Assembly (NCBI RefSeq): GCF_009674725.1 | Contig: NZ_WKKH01000025.1 | Span: 1 to 64,000 of the forward strand | Direction of reading: 5' to 3' | DNA length: 64,000 nucleotides | Source of the DNA: Pedobacter petrophilus | Lineage (GTDB): Bacteria; Bacteroidota; Bacteroidia; Sphingobacteriales; Sphingobacteriaceae | Shown: one piece after another, positions 8,789-17,456 of the stretch | Position numbering within the stretch: position 1 is the first letter of the stretch | Layout: each line of letters begins with the position of its first letter | Translations under genes and position numbers: made by a program | The notes under the pieces: generated by a model | Database searches by the model: none | Told to the model about the DNA's origin: nothing | What the model saw: the letters and a program-made list of their open reading frames with translations, nothing else

Positions 8789-9591
8789 ATTTTTTCGGTT
8801 TTTATGCGTTTGTAGTCTTTTGCATTGGACCAAAAATCAAGACTTTCTTTACTTCCCAATGCCAGATAGCCAAGTTTTTCCAGGCTGTTATCAAATAATT
8901 GGAAAACTTTGTGCTGCAAATCCTTATCGAAGTATATTAATACATTTCTGCATAAGATAAGCTGAAACTCATTAAAGGAGTGATCAGAAACTAAATTATG
9001 CGTGGAAAAGATCATTTTACTGCTCAGAGACTCATCGAACTTAGCCAGCGTATAGTTTGCTGTATAATAGGATGAAAAATCTTTCAATCCGCCAGATTGT
9101 ACATAATTTTCAGAATACCCCTTCAAATAATTTATTGGGAACATGCCCTGCTTTGCCTTTTCCAAAACCGAAGGATTAATATCAGTGGCATAGATGAGCG
9201 ATTTGTTTAACAGATTGAGCTCTTTTAAAACTATAGCTAAAGAATAAGCCTCCTCGCCAGTTGAACATCCTGCCACCCAAATCCGAATAAAAGGATAGGT
9301 GCCCAATGCTGGTAAAACATCGTTCCGTAACGACTTATAGAAAGTTGGATCGCGAAACATTTCGGTCACGTTTACCGTAATTTCCTCTAAAAACCGCTTA
9401 AAATATTTATTATCGGTTCTAACAGCGTACCTGAACTCCGCAAAACTCACAAAGTTATCCAGCGTATATAAACGGGTAATTCGTCTTTTGATCGATGCAT
9501 GAGAATACTCCAGAAAGTCGTATCCGTGTGCTTCCAGTACATCATTCAGAAGCGTTTCTACCTGTTCATTATCTATTGCGTCAATTATCAC
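8773..9591 (-). CDS. cheR: CheR-type protein-glutamate methyltransferase
   Basis: A 272-residue CheR: N-terminal helical domain with a basic KRRITRLY segment, then a Rossmann methyltransferase domain. The SAM-binding motif is VAGCSTGEEAYS near residues 108-119, followed by ATDINPSVLEKA and LCRNVLIYF. It would methylate glutamate side chains using S-adenosylmethionine. It lies one base after the receiver gene at 9593-9964 and overlaps cheB. No chemoreceptor or CheW is visible in the window, so a role outside classical chemotaxis is likely. Confidence 0.92.
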   Translation of the reverse strand: MIIDAIDNEQVETLLNDVLEAHGYDFLEYSHASIKRRITRLYTLDNFVSFAEFRYAVRTDNKYFKRFLEEITVNVTEMFRDPTFYKSLRNDVLPALGTYPFIRIWVAGCSTGEEAYSLAIVLKELNLLNKSLIYATDINPSVLEKAKQGMFPINYLKGYSENYVQSGGLKDFSSYYTANYTLAKFDESLSSKMIFSTHNLVSDHSFNEFQLILCRNVLIYFDKDLQHKVFQLFDNSLEKLGYLALGSKESLDFWSNAKDYKRIKTEKIWRKL

Positions 9592-9592
9592 C

Positions 9593-9964
9593 TTATTTTG
9601 TTACCTCTTCTATTTGCTCTAATAATTCATCAACATTTATGGGCTTGGAAACATAGCCCGAAGCTCCGGCACTGAGGCAACGCTCCTTATCGCCAACCAT
9701 GGCTTGTGCAGTTACGGCAAGTACCGGAATATTCTGCATTTTCGGCGATTTCTTCATCGCAGCCATTGCCTGGTAACCATCCATATCCGGCATCATCATG
9801 TCCATCAATACTACAGAAACATTTTCCCTTTCTTCAATAATGGCAAAACCATCCCGGGCACTTATAGCCGATAAACACTCGAAACCCTTAGCCTTTAAAA
9901 CAGCTTTTAAAGCAAAAATGTTTCGGTTATCATCGTCTATTACAAGAATTATCTTTTGAGGCAT
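9593..9964 (-). CDS. Single-domain response regulator
   Basis: A 123-residue stand-alone receiver with D11/D12 acidic pocket, phospho-acceptor D55 in VLMDMMMPD, a threonine switch residue (AVTAQAM) and the lysine in VSKPI. It closely resembles the third receiver of the hybrid kinase encoded just upstream (both have DDDxRNIF and LMDMMMP), so it may have arisen by duplication of that domain. Spacing is 15 bases to the hybrid kinase and one base to cheR. Confidence 0.9.
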   Translation of the reverse strand: MPQKIILVIDDDNRNIFALKAVLKAKGFECLSAISARDGFAIIEERENVSVVLMDMMMPDMDGYQAMAAMKKSPKMQNIPVLAVTAQAMVGDKERCLSAGASGYVSKPINVDELLEQIEEVTK

Positions 9965-9979
9965 ATAATGTTAAACGTA

Positions 9980-12900
9980 CTAAGATTTATAATGATTTTC
10001 ATAGAGCCAAACGCGTAAAAGCGATACCAGCTGATCCATATCTACCGGCTTACTGATATAATCTGAAGCACCGGCAGCAATGCACTTTTCACGGTCGCCC
10101 ATCATGGCTTTTGCTGTAACAGCTAAAATGGGTAAATTTCTGTATTTAAAATCCTGTCTGATGGCTGTTGTTGTTTCATAGCCATCTAACTCCGGCATCA
10201 TCATATCCATCAAAACTACATCTACAGACGGGTTTTCATCCAACAATTTCAGGGCTTCTTTTCCATCTGTAGCAGCCAGCACCTTCATCTGATGCTGTTC
10301 TAACATTTTTGTTAGGGAAAAAATATTTCGAATATCATCATCAGCAACCAGAACAGTTTTGCCTTTCAGCACATCCTGCAACTCCGAGAATTTTTTGGGT
10401 GCTTTTGTTTTTTCCTTACTTTTTTCTTCTACCAGGTGGAGAAACAAACCAGCTTCGTCTAAAATTCTTTGATAAGAATGGGCAGTTTTAACCACAATCG
10501 AATCTGCATACTGCTTAATTCGGTTTTCTTCGCCTTTGGATAAGTTTTTACCTGTAAAAATAATAATCGGCAGGTTTTCCAGCCCTGGTGTTTTTTTAAC
10601 AACTTCAAGGGTTTCATAAGCGTGTTTATCTGGAATTCCCATATCTAGAATTACACAATTAACATCTGTCTTATGCAATGCTGATACGCTTTCCCCTACC
10701 TGGTTTACAATTTCTGTTTGAATATTGAAATTGCTTAAGAAGTAACTTAATGCTTTTGCATGTTGCTCATTTTCTTCTACAATTAATACTTTTTTCGGGT
10801 GGCGGCTTAAGGCATGCTCCAACTTTGAAAAAATTTCCTGCATGTGCTCAAAAGCGAAAGGCTTATTGATAAAATCTACTGCTCCTTTAAGCAAACTCTC
10901 TTTTTTAACCTGAAGAGATGACATAATGTGAACGGGAATCGGACGTGTCTCCGGATCAGATTTTAACTCTTCCATTACCTGCCATCCATCTTTTACCGGC
11001 AATTGGATATCCAGCAAAATCGCCACAGGTTTATAAGCCTTGGCCATTTCGATACCCACATCTCCGCGAACAGCCACTAAACCCTTATAATTTCTTTTTC
11101 TGGTAAAATCCAATAGCGTTTTGGCAAAAGGCGTATCATCTTCAACAATCAGGATAACCTTATCGCCACTTTCGATATTATCACGGTCATCATCAATTTC
11201 CTGAGGAATATTCTCAACGGTTAAGTAACTTACCTTAGCTACCGGCGCTTCAACCGGTGCTATAAAAGATTTTTCCACCAAAGGCAGCGAGCCTTCAAAA
11301 CCTTTATTTTTGTCGATTGGAAGGGTTAATGTGAATATACTTCCTTCATTTTCTTTACTTTTCAAATCGATGAAACCACCTAAAAGTTTCGCCAGTTCTC
11401 TACTGATTGATAAACCTAAACCGGTGCCACCAAACTTACGTCTGGTAGAGCCATCAGCTTGCTGAAAAGCTTCAAACACCATTGCCTGTTTATCCTGTGC
11501 AATGCCTACCCCGGTATCAGTAACCTCAAAAATTAAAGCATTTAGTTTCTCGTTTTTGCTGATCTTAAGCGTTACTGAACCATTCGGTGTAAATTTGATT
11601 GCGTTTGAAAGCAGATTTTTAAGAATCTGTTCTAAACGCATTTTATCGGTATTAAAATACTCAGGCACATCATCAGCCTTACTGATCACCAGTTCGAGTA
11701 CTTTTTCTTTTGCAAGGGGATTAAACAACGACCGCATATTTAAAGCAATATCACTCACCTTAACATTGGTGCGATCGAGTTCCATTTTACCGGCCTCGAT
11801 TTTAGATAAATCCAAAATCTCATCAATCAGGCTAAGCAAACCTTGCCCTGAACTTTGGATAACTTCAGCATATTCCTGATGTTCTTTATCGATCTCCTCA
11901 TTCTCTGCCATCAACCGTGAAAGCAATAGAATCGAGTTTAGGGGAGTTCTTAACTCATGAGACATGTTGGCCAGGAATTCAGATTTATATCGGGTGCTTA
12001 GCTCTAGGGCTTCTGCTTTTTGTTGAATTTCCAGATTCCTTTGCTCGATCAATTCGTTTTTTTCTTCCAGTAGGCTGCTTCTTTCTTCAAGTTCCTGATT
12101 GCTCTGTAAAAGTTCTTCCTGTTGAACACGTAACTCCTCTTCAGAGGCTTGTAATTTTTGCGACTGGGCTTCAAGCTCAGCATTCATGCCCTCGAGCTCG
12201 TTATGCTGCACTTGTAATTCCTCAGACTGCGCCTGTGTTTCTTCTAATAACTGTTGTAATTTCTGCCTGTTCTGTGCACCCAGCAGTGCTGTTCCAACAT
12301 CAGATAGAATTAAGTTTAAAAAGTGTAATTGTAGATCAGACAGCGGTTTTACTGCCCCGATCTCCATTCCTCCAACAGATATGCCGTTTCTAATAATTGG
12401 CAAGACAATTAATTGAGCCGGTTTTATATTTCCTGTGGCGTGTGTAATGGTGAGTTCATTTTGTGGTACATCATCCAAGATAATCGCTTTGCCAGATTTT
12501 ACTGACTGACCGATTAAACCTTGCCCTAATTCTAAAACCGGCACCAGATTTTGCCCTTCTAGTGCATATTTGCCTTTTAAATGGAGGTAGCCGTCATCTT
12601 TAAATAAGTAGATCGCTCCGATCTGGCTTTTAGTATAAGTAACCAGAAAATCAATAATATCATCCGCCAGGTGGAAAACATCTTTCTCACCAACCATTTT
12701 CATATTAAGATTGGCCACACCTGTTTGAATCCATTCATTCTCTGCCAGTGTATCAAAAGATTTTTTCAAAGAAGAAGACATTGCATTTAAAGATCCCGAA
12801 AGTTCTCCAATGTCATCACGCGTTTGCGTATCTAAGGTAACGCCATAATTGCCGTTTGAGATTTGATGCGCAATTTCCTTTATGGCGATGATACGTTTCT

Positions 12901-13567
12901 CCATCTCCGTTTTCTTATCTTCAATCTCCTGCTGAAGCTTAACCCGCTCATCAAAATCCACGGATACCTTTTTGTAGAAAAACAGCGTAATCAATATGGC
13001 TAAAAATGCCGCCATCATGATCAAAATCGGAGTATAAGAAGTTAATTTGTTAAGTTCATTCGTACGGTCGACTAACAATCTCCGCTCCTCTTTCACCATC
13101 TTATTTACCGCACCGCGGGCCTGGTCCATGTATGTTTTACCCTGAAGCAGCACTGTTGGATCTATTCTCCCGCCAAGGGTTTTAATTTCAATAGTGGAGG
13201 TGATGATGTTTAAGCGCCGAACCAGAATCTCTTTTAGTTCTCCAATTGTTTTCTGCTGTGCAGGATTATCTTGTGTGGCTCTCGAGATGGTATCGATTGT
13301 TCTGAGCGCCAGGTCAGTAGCTCCGTTATAAGGCTCCAGGAATATTTTATTTCCGGTTAAAAGGTATCCTCTTTGTCCGGTTTCTGCATCTTTTAAGGTG
13401 GAAATTACACCTTCTAAATTCAGGATTACCTGATCGCTGTGCTTTACCAGTTCTGTGCTTTTAATCAGGTTCCGAATGCTTACGTAAGAGGCCAGCGAAC
13501 TGATAAAAAGAATAATAAGCGACAAGCCTAAGCCTAAACGTAGATTATTTTTCAGGGTGGTTTTCAT
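9980..13567 (-). CDS. CHASE3-HAMP-GAF hybrid histidine kinase, three receivers
   Basis: A 1195-residue hybrid sensor kinase. In order: membrane segment (about 10-32), CHASE3-type periplasmic sensor with the DAETGQRGYLLTG motif (about 60-72), second membrane segment (about 178-198), HAMP, GAF (about 290-430), a long glutamine/glutamate-rich coiled coil (about 435-525), HisKA with phospho-acceptor H537 in MSHELRTP, HATPase with DTGVGIA and GGTGLGLSIS, then three receivers. Receivers 1 and 3 keep all key residues; receiver 2 has EE in place of the acidic DD pair. The multi-receiver layout allows internal phosphorelay. It is the second gene of the operon, 23 bases after the receiver-kinase gene. 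Confidence 0.93.
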   Translation of the reverse strand: MKTTLKNNLRLGLGLSLIILFISSLASYVSIRNLIKSTELVKHSDQVILNLEGVISTLKDAETGQRGYLLTGNKIFLEPYNGATDLALRTIDTISRATQDNPAQQKTIGELKEILVRRLNIITSTIEIKTLGGRIDPTVLLQGKTYMDQARGAVNKMVKEERRLLVDRTNELNKLTSYTPILIMMAAFLAILITLFFYKKVSVDFDERVKLQQEIEDKKTEMEKRIIAIKEIAHQISNGNYGVTLDTQTRDDIGELSGSLNAMSSSLKKSFDTLAENEWIQTGVANLNMKMVGEKDVFHLADDIIDFLVTYTKSQIGAIYLFKDDGYLHLKGKYALEGQNLVPVLELGQGLIGQSVKSGKAIILDDVPQNELTITHATGNIKPAQLIVLPIIRNGISVGGMEIGAVKPLSDLQLHFLNLILSDVGTALLGAQNRQKLQQLLEETQAQSEELQVQHNELEGMNAELEAQSQKLQASEEELRVQQEELLQSNQELEERSSLLEEKNELIEQRNLEIQQKAEALELSTRYKSEFLANMSHELRTPLNSILLLSRLMAENEEIDKEHQEYAEVIQSSGQGLLSLIDEILDLSKIEAGKMELDRTNVKVSDIALNMRSLFNPLAKEKVLELVISKADDVPEYFNTDKMRLEQILKNLLSNAIKFTPNGSVTLKISKNEKLNALIFEVTDTGVGIAQDKQAMVFEAFQQADGSTRRKFGGTGLGLSISRELAKLLGGFIDLKSKENEGSIFTLTLPIDKNKGFEGSLPLVEKSFIAPVEAPVAKVSYLTVENIPQEIDDDRDNIESGDKVILIVEDDTPFAKTLLDFTRKRNYKGLVAVRGDVGIEMAKAYKPVAILLDIQLPVKDGWQVMEELKSDPETRPIPVHIMSSLQVKKESLLKGAVDFINKPFAFEHMQEIFSKLEHALSRHPKKVLIVEENEQHAKALSYFLSNFNIQTEIVNQVGESVSALHKTDVNCVILDMGIPDKHAYETLEVVKKTPGLENLPIIIFTGKNLSKGEENRIKQYADSIVVKTAHSYQRILDEAGLFLHLVEEKSKEKTKAPKKFSELQDVLKGKTVLVADDDIRNIFSLTKMLEQHQMKVLAATDGKEALKLLDENPSVDVVLMDMMMPELDGYETTTAIRQDFKYRNLPILAVTAKAMMGDREKCIAAGASDYISKPVDMDQLVSLLRVWLYENHYKS

Positions 13568-13590
13568 TAATATATTTTAGAGATCTTAGA

Positions 13591-14718
13591 TTAATTATTG
13601 GGTACCTGTTCTTCGGTAATGGGAATGATGAAATAGAATTCAGAGCCTTCATCGGGCACGCTGTTTACACCAATGGTACCGCCATGTCTGTTGATAATTT
13701 CAGAACAGATGTACAGCCCGATGCCTAAGCCATTGAAACGATTGCTGTGTTCTTCCACACGATAAAATTTATCAAATATTTTAGCTTGCTGTTCTGAAGA
13801 AATGCCGATTCCGAAATCTTTAACAGCAAGGTAAAGTTTGCCATTTTTAATATTGGTGGTCACATTTACCTGGTTGGTTCCAGGAGCGTATTTTATGGCG
13901 TTGGTAATGAAATTGATCACCACCTGCTCCAAGCGCATTTCGTCGCCGTAAATATTGTCATCTGTTTTCCCAAGTTTGTTGATGGTAAAACCCGGGTTGG
14001 ATTGTTGCAACATTTCTATGGCATTATTTACCATATTATCAGCGCAAAAATATTGCATGTTGAACTTCATTTTTCCACTTTCAATTTTGGAAATATCAAG
14101 TAAATCAACAATCAGTTCATTCAGTTTTTCTAACTGCACGCTGGCTTTGGCCAGGTGGTTCTGCGCCATGGTTTTATCATCCTTATTTAAACTGCGCTGA
14201 AGCAATTGAATGTAACCTTTTACACTGGTTAAAGGAGTTTTTAATTCGTGACTGGCAATGCTGATGAATTCGTCTTTTTTATTTTCTGCTTGTTTCCGAA
14301 ATTCGATTTCTTCTAAAAGCTTCTCCTGTACTTCATTTAGCTTTCTGCTTTGCTCATAGATGCGGTAAAATGTTTTGATTTTGAGCAGCAGGACATTGAT
14401 ATCTACAGGTTTGGTAATATAATCGAGGCCGCCGCTGAGGTAACCTTTTGTTATAAATTTAAGTTCTGTATTTACTGCTGAGAGAAAAATAATGGCTGTG
14501 TCTTTGGCTTTACTAAAGCCCGAGATGGCTTCTGCTACTTCAAAACCATCCATATCTGGCATCTGAACATCAAGAATGATCAGCACATAATTGTTTTTCA
14601 GGACTTTTTTAAGCGCATCTTCACCTGATGATGCGGTATCAACCTCAAAATTGTGTGCTTGGAGTACTTTTTGTAAGGAGATCAGGTTTTCAGGCCTGTC
14701 ATCAACTATAAGAATCAT
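13591..14718 (-). CDS. Response regulator-histidine kinase (REC-HisKA-HATPase)
   Basis: A soluble 375-residue protein with an N-terminal receiver (D50 in LIILDVQMP, K in ITKPV at about 103), a short coiled coil, HisKA (H157 in ASHELKTP) and HATPase (DFGIGIS, GLGIGLYIC). This reversed order lets one kinase be controlled by phosphorylation of its own receiver. It is the first gene of a six-gene minus-strand operon with the hybrid kinase, a receiver, cheR, cheB and another receiver. The 105-base gap to the upstream zinc peptidase gene probably holds the promoter. I could not single out a convincing -7 element. Confidence 0.92.
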   Translation of the reverse strand: MILIVDDRPENLISLQKVLQAHNFEVDTASSGEDALKKVLKNNYVLIILDVQMPDMDGFEVAEAISGFSKAKDTAIIFLSAVNTELKFITKGYLSGGLDYITKPVDINVLLLKIKTFYRIYEQSRKLNEVQEKLLEEIEFRKQAENKKDEFISIASHELKTPLTSVKGYIQLLQRSLNKDDKTMAQNHLAKASVQLEKLNELIVDLLDISKIESGKMKFNMQYFCADNMVNNAIEMLQQSNPGFTINKLGKTDDNIYGDEMRLEQVVINFITNAIKYAPGTNQVNVTTNIKNGKLYLAVKDFGIGISSEQQAKIFDKFYRVEEHSNRFNGLGIGLYICSEIINRHGGTIGVNSVPDEGSEFYFIIPITEEQVPNN

Positions 14719-14823
14719 CTTTTATTATACAAATGAGAAGCCCGAAATAATTACGTTTGGTTCAGATACAAAATATCTTTAAATGTACACAAACATCCGA
14801 CTTCGTAAAAAAGTTTTAATTAT

Positions 14824-15666
14824 TTATAAATTATTTGAACTAAAGGTATCCCCTTGTTTGAAATCTCCGGTTTCGAAACCCTTTTTAAACCAGAACATCC
14901 GTTGTTCCGAAGTACCATGAGTAAAAGAATCTGGCTGCACATCGCCTGTAGCTTGCTTTTGCAGCTTATCATCGCCAATGGCATTGGCAGCTGTTAATGC
15001 TTCTTCTATATCGCCTTCTTCTAATTTAAAATCTTTTAGGTTTTGAGCATGATGAGCCCATAAACCTGCTAAAAAATCAGCTTGTAGCTCTAATTTCACT
15101 GATAGCCTATTGTATTCTTTTTCGCTTACCTGCCCACGGGCCTGATCCAGTTTTTCTGAAATGCCTAAAATATTCTGAACGTGATGACCAACTTCATGTG
15201 CAATTACATAAGCCTGCGCAAAATCACCAGCAGCACTGAAACGGTTTTTTAAATCATCATAAAAAGATAAATCAATGTACACTTTTTGGTCGCCAGGGCA
15301 ATAGAACGGGCCTACATTCGCGTTTGCATTTCCACAAGCCGTTTGAACACCTTCTCTAAAAAGTCTTAGTTTCGGATATTCATATTGCTTACCCATTGCC
15401 TGGAATTGTTGGTCCCAAACCTGCTCCGTAGACTCCAAAACGCCAGAAACAAACTGGCCCTGTGCATCATCTGCAGGCACACCTTGTTTTACCTGCTCCG
15501 TACCTCCATTTGAAGGTAACTGACTCACTACACCTGTTAAATCTTTTCCAAATATTAAGCCTAATACAACGACGATTATTCCAATTCCGCCGCCCAAAAT
15601 AGTTTTTCCACCGCCACCACTTCTTCCGTCTTCAACATTATTACTGCCTTTACCAAACCACTGCAT
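14824..15666 (-). CDS. ypfJ: YpfJ-type neutral zinc metallopeptidase
   Basis: A 280-residue protein of the putative neutral zinc metallopeptidase family (YpfJ/KPN_02809). It has an N-terminal glycine-rich, positively charged stretch, one membrane segment (about residues 23-42) and the zinc site in VIAHEVGHHVQN (about 155-166), followed by LQADFLAGLWAHH and the conserved HGTSEQR motif near the C-terminus. The catalytic domain is expected in the periplasm. The substrate is unknown. The gene stands alone between gltX and the signalling operon, all on the minus strand. Confidence 0.9.
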   Translation of the reverse strand: MQWFGKGSNNVEDGRSGGGGKTILGGGIGIIVVVLGLIFGKDLTGVVSQLPSNGGTEQVKQGVPADDAQGQFVSGVLESTEQVWDQQFQAMGKQYEYPKLRLFREGVQTACGNANANVGPFYCPGDQKVYIDLSFYDDLKNRFSAAGDFAQAYVIAHEVGHHVQNILGISEKLDQARGQVSEKEYNRLSVKLELQADFLAGLWAHHAQNLKDFKLEEGDIEEALTAANAIGDDKLQKQATGDVQPDSFTHGTSEQRMFWFKKGFETGDFKQGDTFSSNNL

Positions 15667-15766
15667 AATTTATTTTTTTTTATTGTATGAATAACCTGAT
15701 TACCAAAAAATTGTTATGCTAAAATAGAAAATATTTTACGCAATATCTTTTAGTGATAATATAGAT

Positions 15767-15800
15767 ACAAAAAGGGCCAAACAACCTATGTCTGGCCCCT
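15767..15800 (-). terminator. Terminator of gltX
   Basis: A GC-rich stem GGGCCA (15774-15779) with TGGCCC (15793-15798). Read on the minus strand it is followed by a T run. It lies 15 bases past the gltX stop codon. Confidence 0.75.
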
Positions 15801-15814
15801 CTTCTATTTTATTA

Positions 15815-17320
15815 TTAAACGTTAAATGCCGCTATGGCTTTTGCTATTCTTGCTTTTGTTTCTTCCACGCCTAATAAAAGGGCGATATCGAAAACACCGG
15901 GGCCAAATTTACCACCTACTAACATGATCCTAAAAGGTAACATCAACTCACCAGGTTTAAAACCCTTTTCTGCTGCCAAAGTTTTGAAGGCTTCTTCTGC
16001 AGAGACTGCGTCTGTTAAAGATAAATTTTCAGCATAAGCATTAAAAAATGCTGCTTTTTCTTCCGTCCATTTTGGTTTAACAGCGGCTACATCATATGCT
16101 TTGGGGCTTGCGAAAAAGTATCCGCTTTGTGCTACAAAATCAGGCAATAACGTACAACGATCTTTAATTAAATCAATAATGGTATTTAAAAACGCATCAT
16201 CACTAACATTAATTTCTGCCTTTTGCAATTCGTTTTTGACTGGTACGTGCAAACTTTCTGCTGATGACTGCTTAATCCACTCATGGTTATACCATTTTGC
16301 TTTTTCGAAATCAAACTTCGCTCCGGCCTTGCTAATTCTATCAATAGAGAATTTTTCTTCCATTTCTTTTAAAGAAAATAATTCCTGATCAGTTCCATCG
16401 TTCCAACCCAACAAAGCCAACATATTTACAAAAGCTTCCGGTAAGAATCCCATTTCTTTGAATCCATTGGTGGTGCTTCCTGTTGGATCTGTCCAGTTCA
16501 TGGCATACACCGGAAAACCTAAACGATCCCCGTCACGTTTGCTTAATTTACCGTGACCATCTGGTTTCAAAATTAATGGCAAGTGAGCCCATTGAGGCAT
16601 GTCGGCTTCCCAACCCAAATATTTCCATAATAAAATGTGCGTTGGTGCAGATGGCAACCATTCTTCCCCGCGGAAAGCATGGGTAATTTCCATTGCTTTA
16701 TCATCTACCACAACGGCTAAATGATAGGTTGGCATTCCATCTGCCTTTAATAAAACCTTATCATCTACCAATGACGTTTCGAAGCTTACATCGCCACGAA
16801 TTAAATCAGTGAAATGTACAATCTCATTTTCAGGCACCTTGATCCGGATCACATGCGGTGTTTTCGCAGCAAGCAAATCTTCTACTTCACTAATGGTTAA
16901 AGTTAAAGAGTTGCGCATTTGCATCCGCGTAGTTTGCCCATATTGAAAATTAGGAATCTCCTTTCGCTTAGCATCTAATTCGTCAGGCGTATCAAAAGCA
17001 TAATAAGCATAACCATCGCTAATTAGTTGTTCTGCAAATTTTCTATAACTTGGTTTGCGTTCACTTTGGCGATACGGACCGTAATTACCAGGATTGGATG
17101 GGCTTTCATCGGGCGTAATGCCACACCAGTTTAAACAATCTACAATGTATTCTTCTGCACCTTCTACAAAGCGGTTCTGATCTGTATCTTCCACACGCAA
17201 AACAAAGGTTCCGTTGTTTTTTCTGGCAAACAAATAATTGAATAAAGCCGTGCGAACACCGCCTAAATGTAGGCCTCCGGTTGGGCTTGGGGCAAATCTT
17301 ACTCTAACTTTCTTATCCAT
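15815..17320 (-). CDS. gltX: Glutamyl-tRNA synthetase
   Basis: Charges tRNA-Glu with glutamate in the cytoplasm (class I synthetase). The protein has 501 residues, within the usual family range. The class I signatures are HLGG in FAPSPTGGLHLGGVRTALF (about residues 9-27) and the KMSKS-like KLSKRDG in the middle (about residue 256). An anticodon-binding helical domain follows. Start ATG at 17320 gives a normal N-terminus (DKKVRVRFAPSPTG). A terminator follows the gene, and a GC-rich inverted repeat lies in the divergent gap upstream. Confidence 0.97.
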   Translation of the reverse strand: MDKKVRVRFAPSPTGGLHLGGVRTALFNYLFARKNNGTFVLRVEDTDQNRFVEGAEEYIVDCLNWCGITPDESPSNPGNYGPYRQSERKPSYRKFAEQLISDGYAYYAFDTPDELDAKRKEIPNFQYGQTTRMQMRNSLTLTISEVEDLLAAKTPHVIRIKVPENEIVHFTDLIRGDVSFETSLVDDKVLLKADGMPTYHLAVVVDDKAMEITHAFRGEEWLPSAPTHILLWKYLGWEADMPQWAHLPLILKPDGHGKLSKRDGDRLGFPVYAMNWTDPTGSTTNGFKEMGFLPEAFVNMLALLGWNDGTDQELFSLKEMEEKFSIDRISKAGAKFDFEKAKWYNHEWIKQSSAESLHVPVKNELQKAEINVSDDAFLNTIIDLIKDRCTLLPDFVAQSGYFFASPKAYDVAAVKPKWTEEKAAFFNAYAENLSLTDAVSAEEAFKTLAAEKGFKPGELMLPFRIMLVGGKFGPGVFDIALLLGVEETKARIAKAIAAFNV

Positions 17321-17330
17321 AATTAGTGTG

Positions 17331-17397
17331 TTGAGCGGTGGGCGGTGGGCGTTAGGCGTTTGAGACGCTTATCGCCTGGCGCTAAACGCAAGACGCC
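17331..17397. repeat. GC-rich inverted-repeat element
   Basis: A strikingly GC-rich patch in the gap between divergent gltX and the histidine kinase gene. Arms GGCGTTAGGCGTTT (17348-17361) and AAACGCAAGACGCC (17384-17397) can pair with a small internal mismatch, and the left edge holds the repeated word GGTGGGC. The base composition is unlike its surroundings, which suggests a small palindromic mobile or REP-like element. Confidence 0.6.
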
Positions 17398-17456
17398 ACA
17401 AAGATATGTTTTTTCTGTTTTTTTCGTTTTGTTATTGTAATTTGGCTACCCAAAGC

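Noticed and set aside
11502..12416. Antisense open frames inside the hybrid kinase gene
   Set aside because: They arise from the codon pattern of the kinase on the other strand and match no family.
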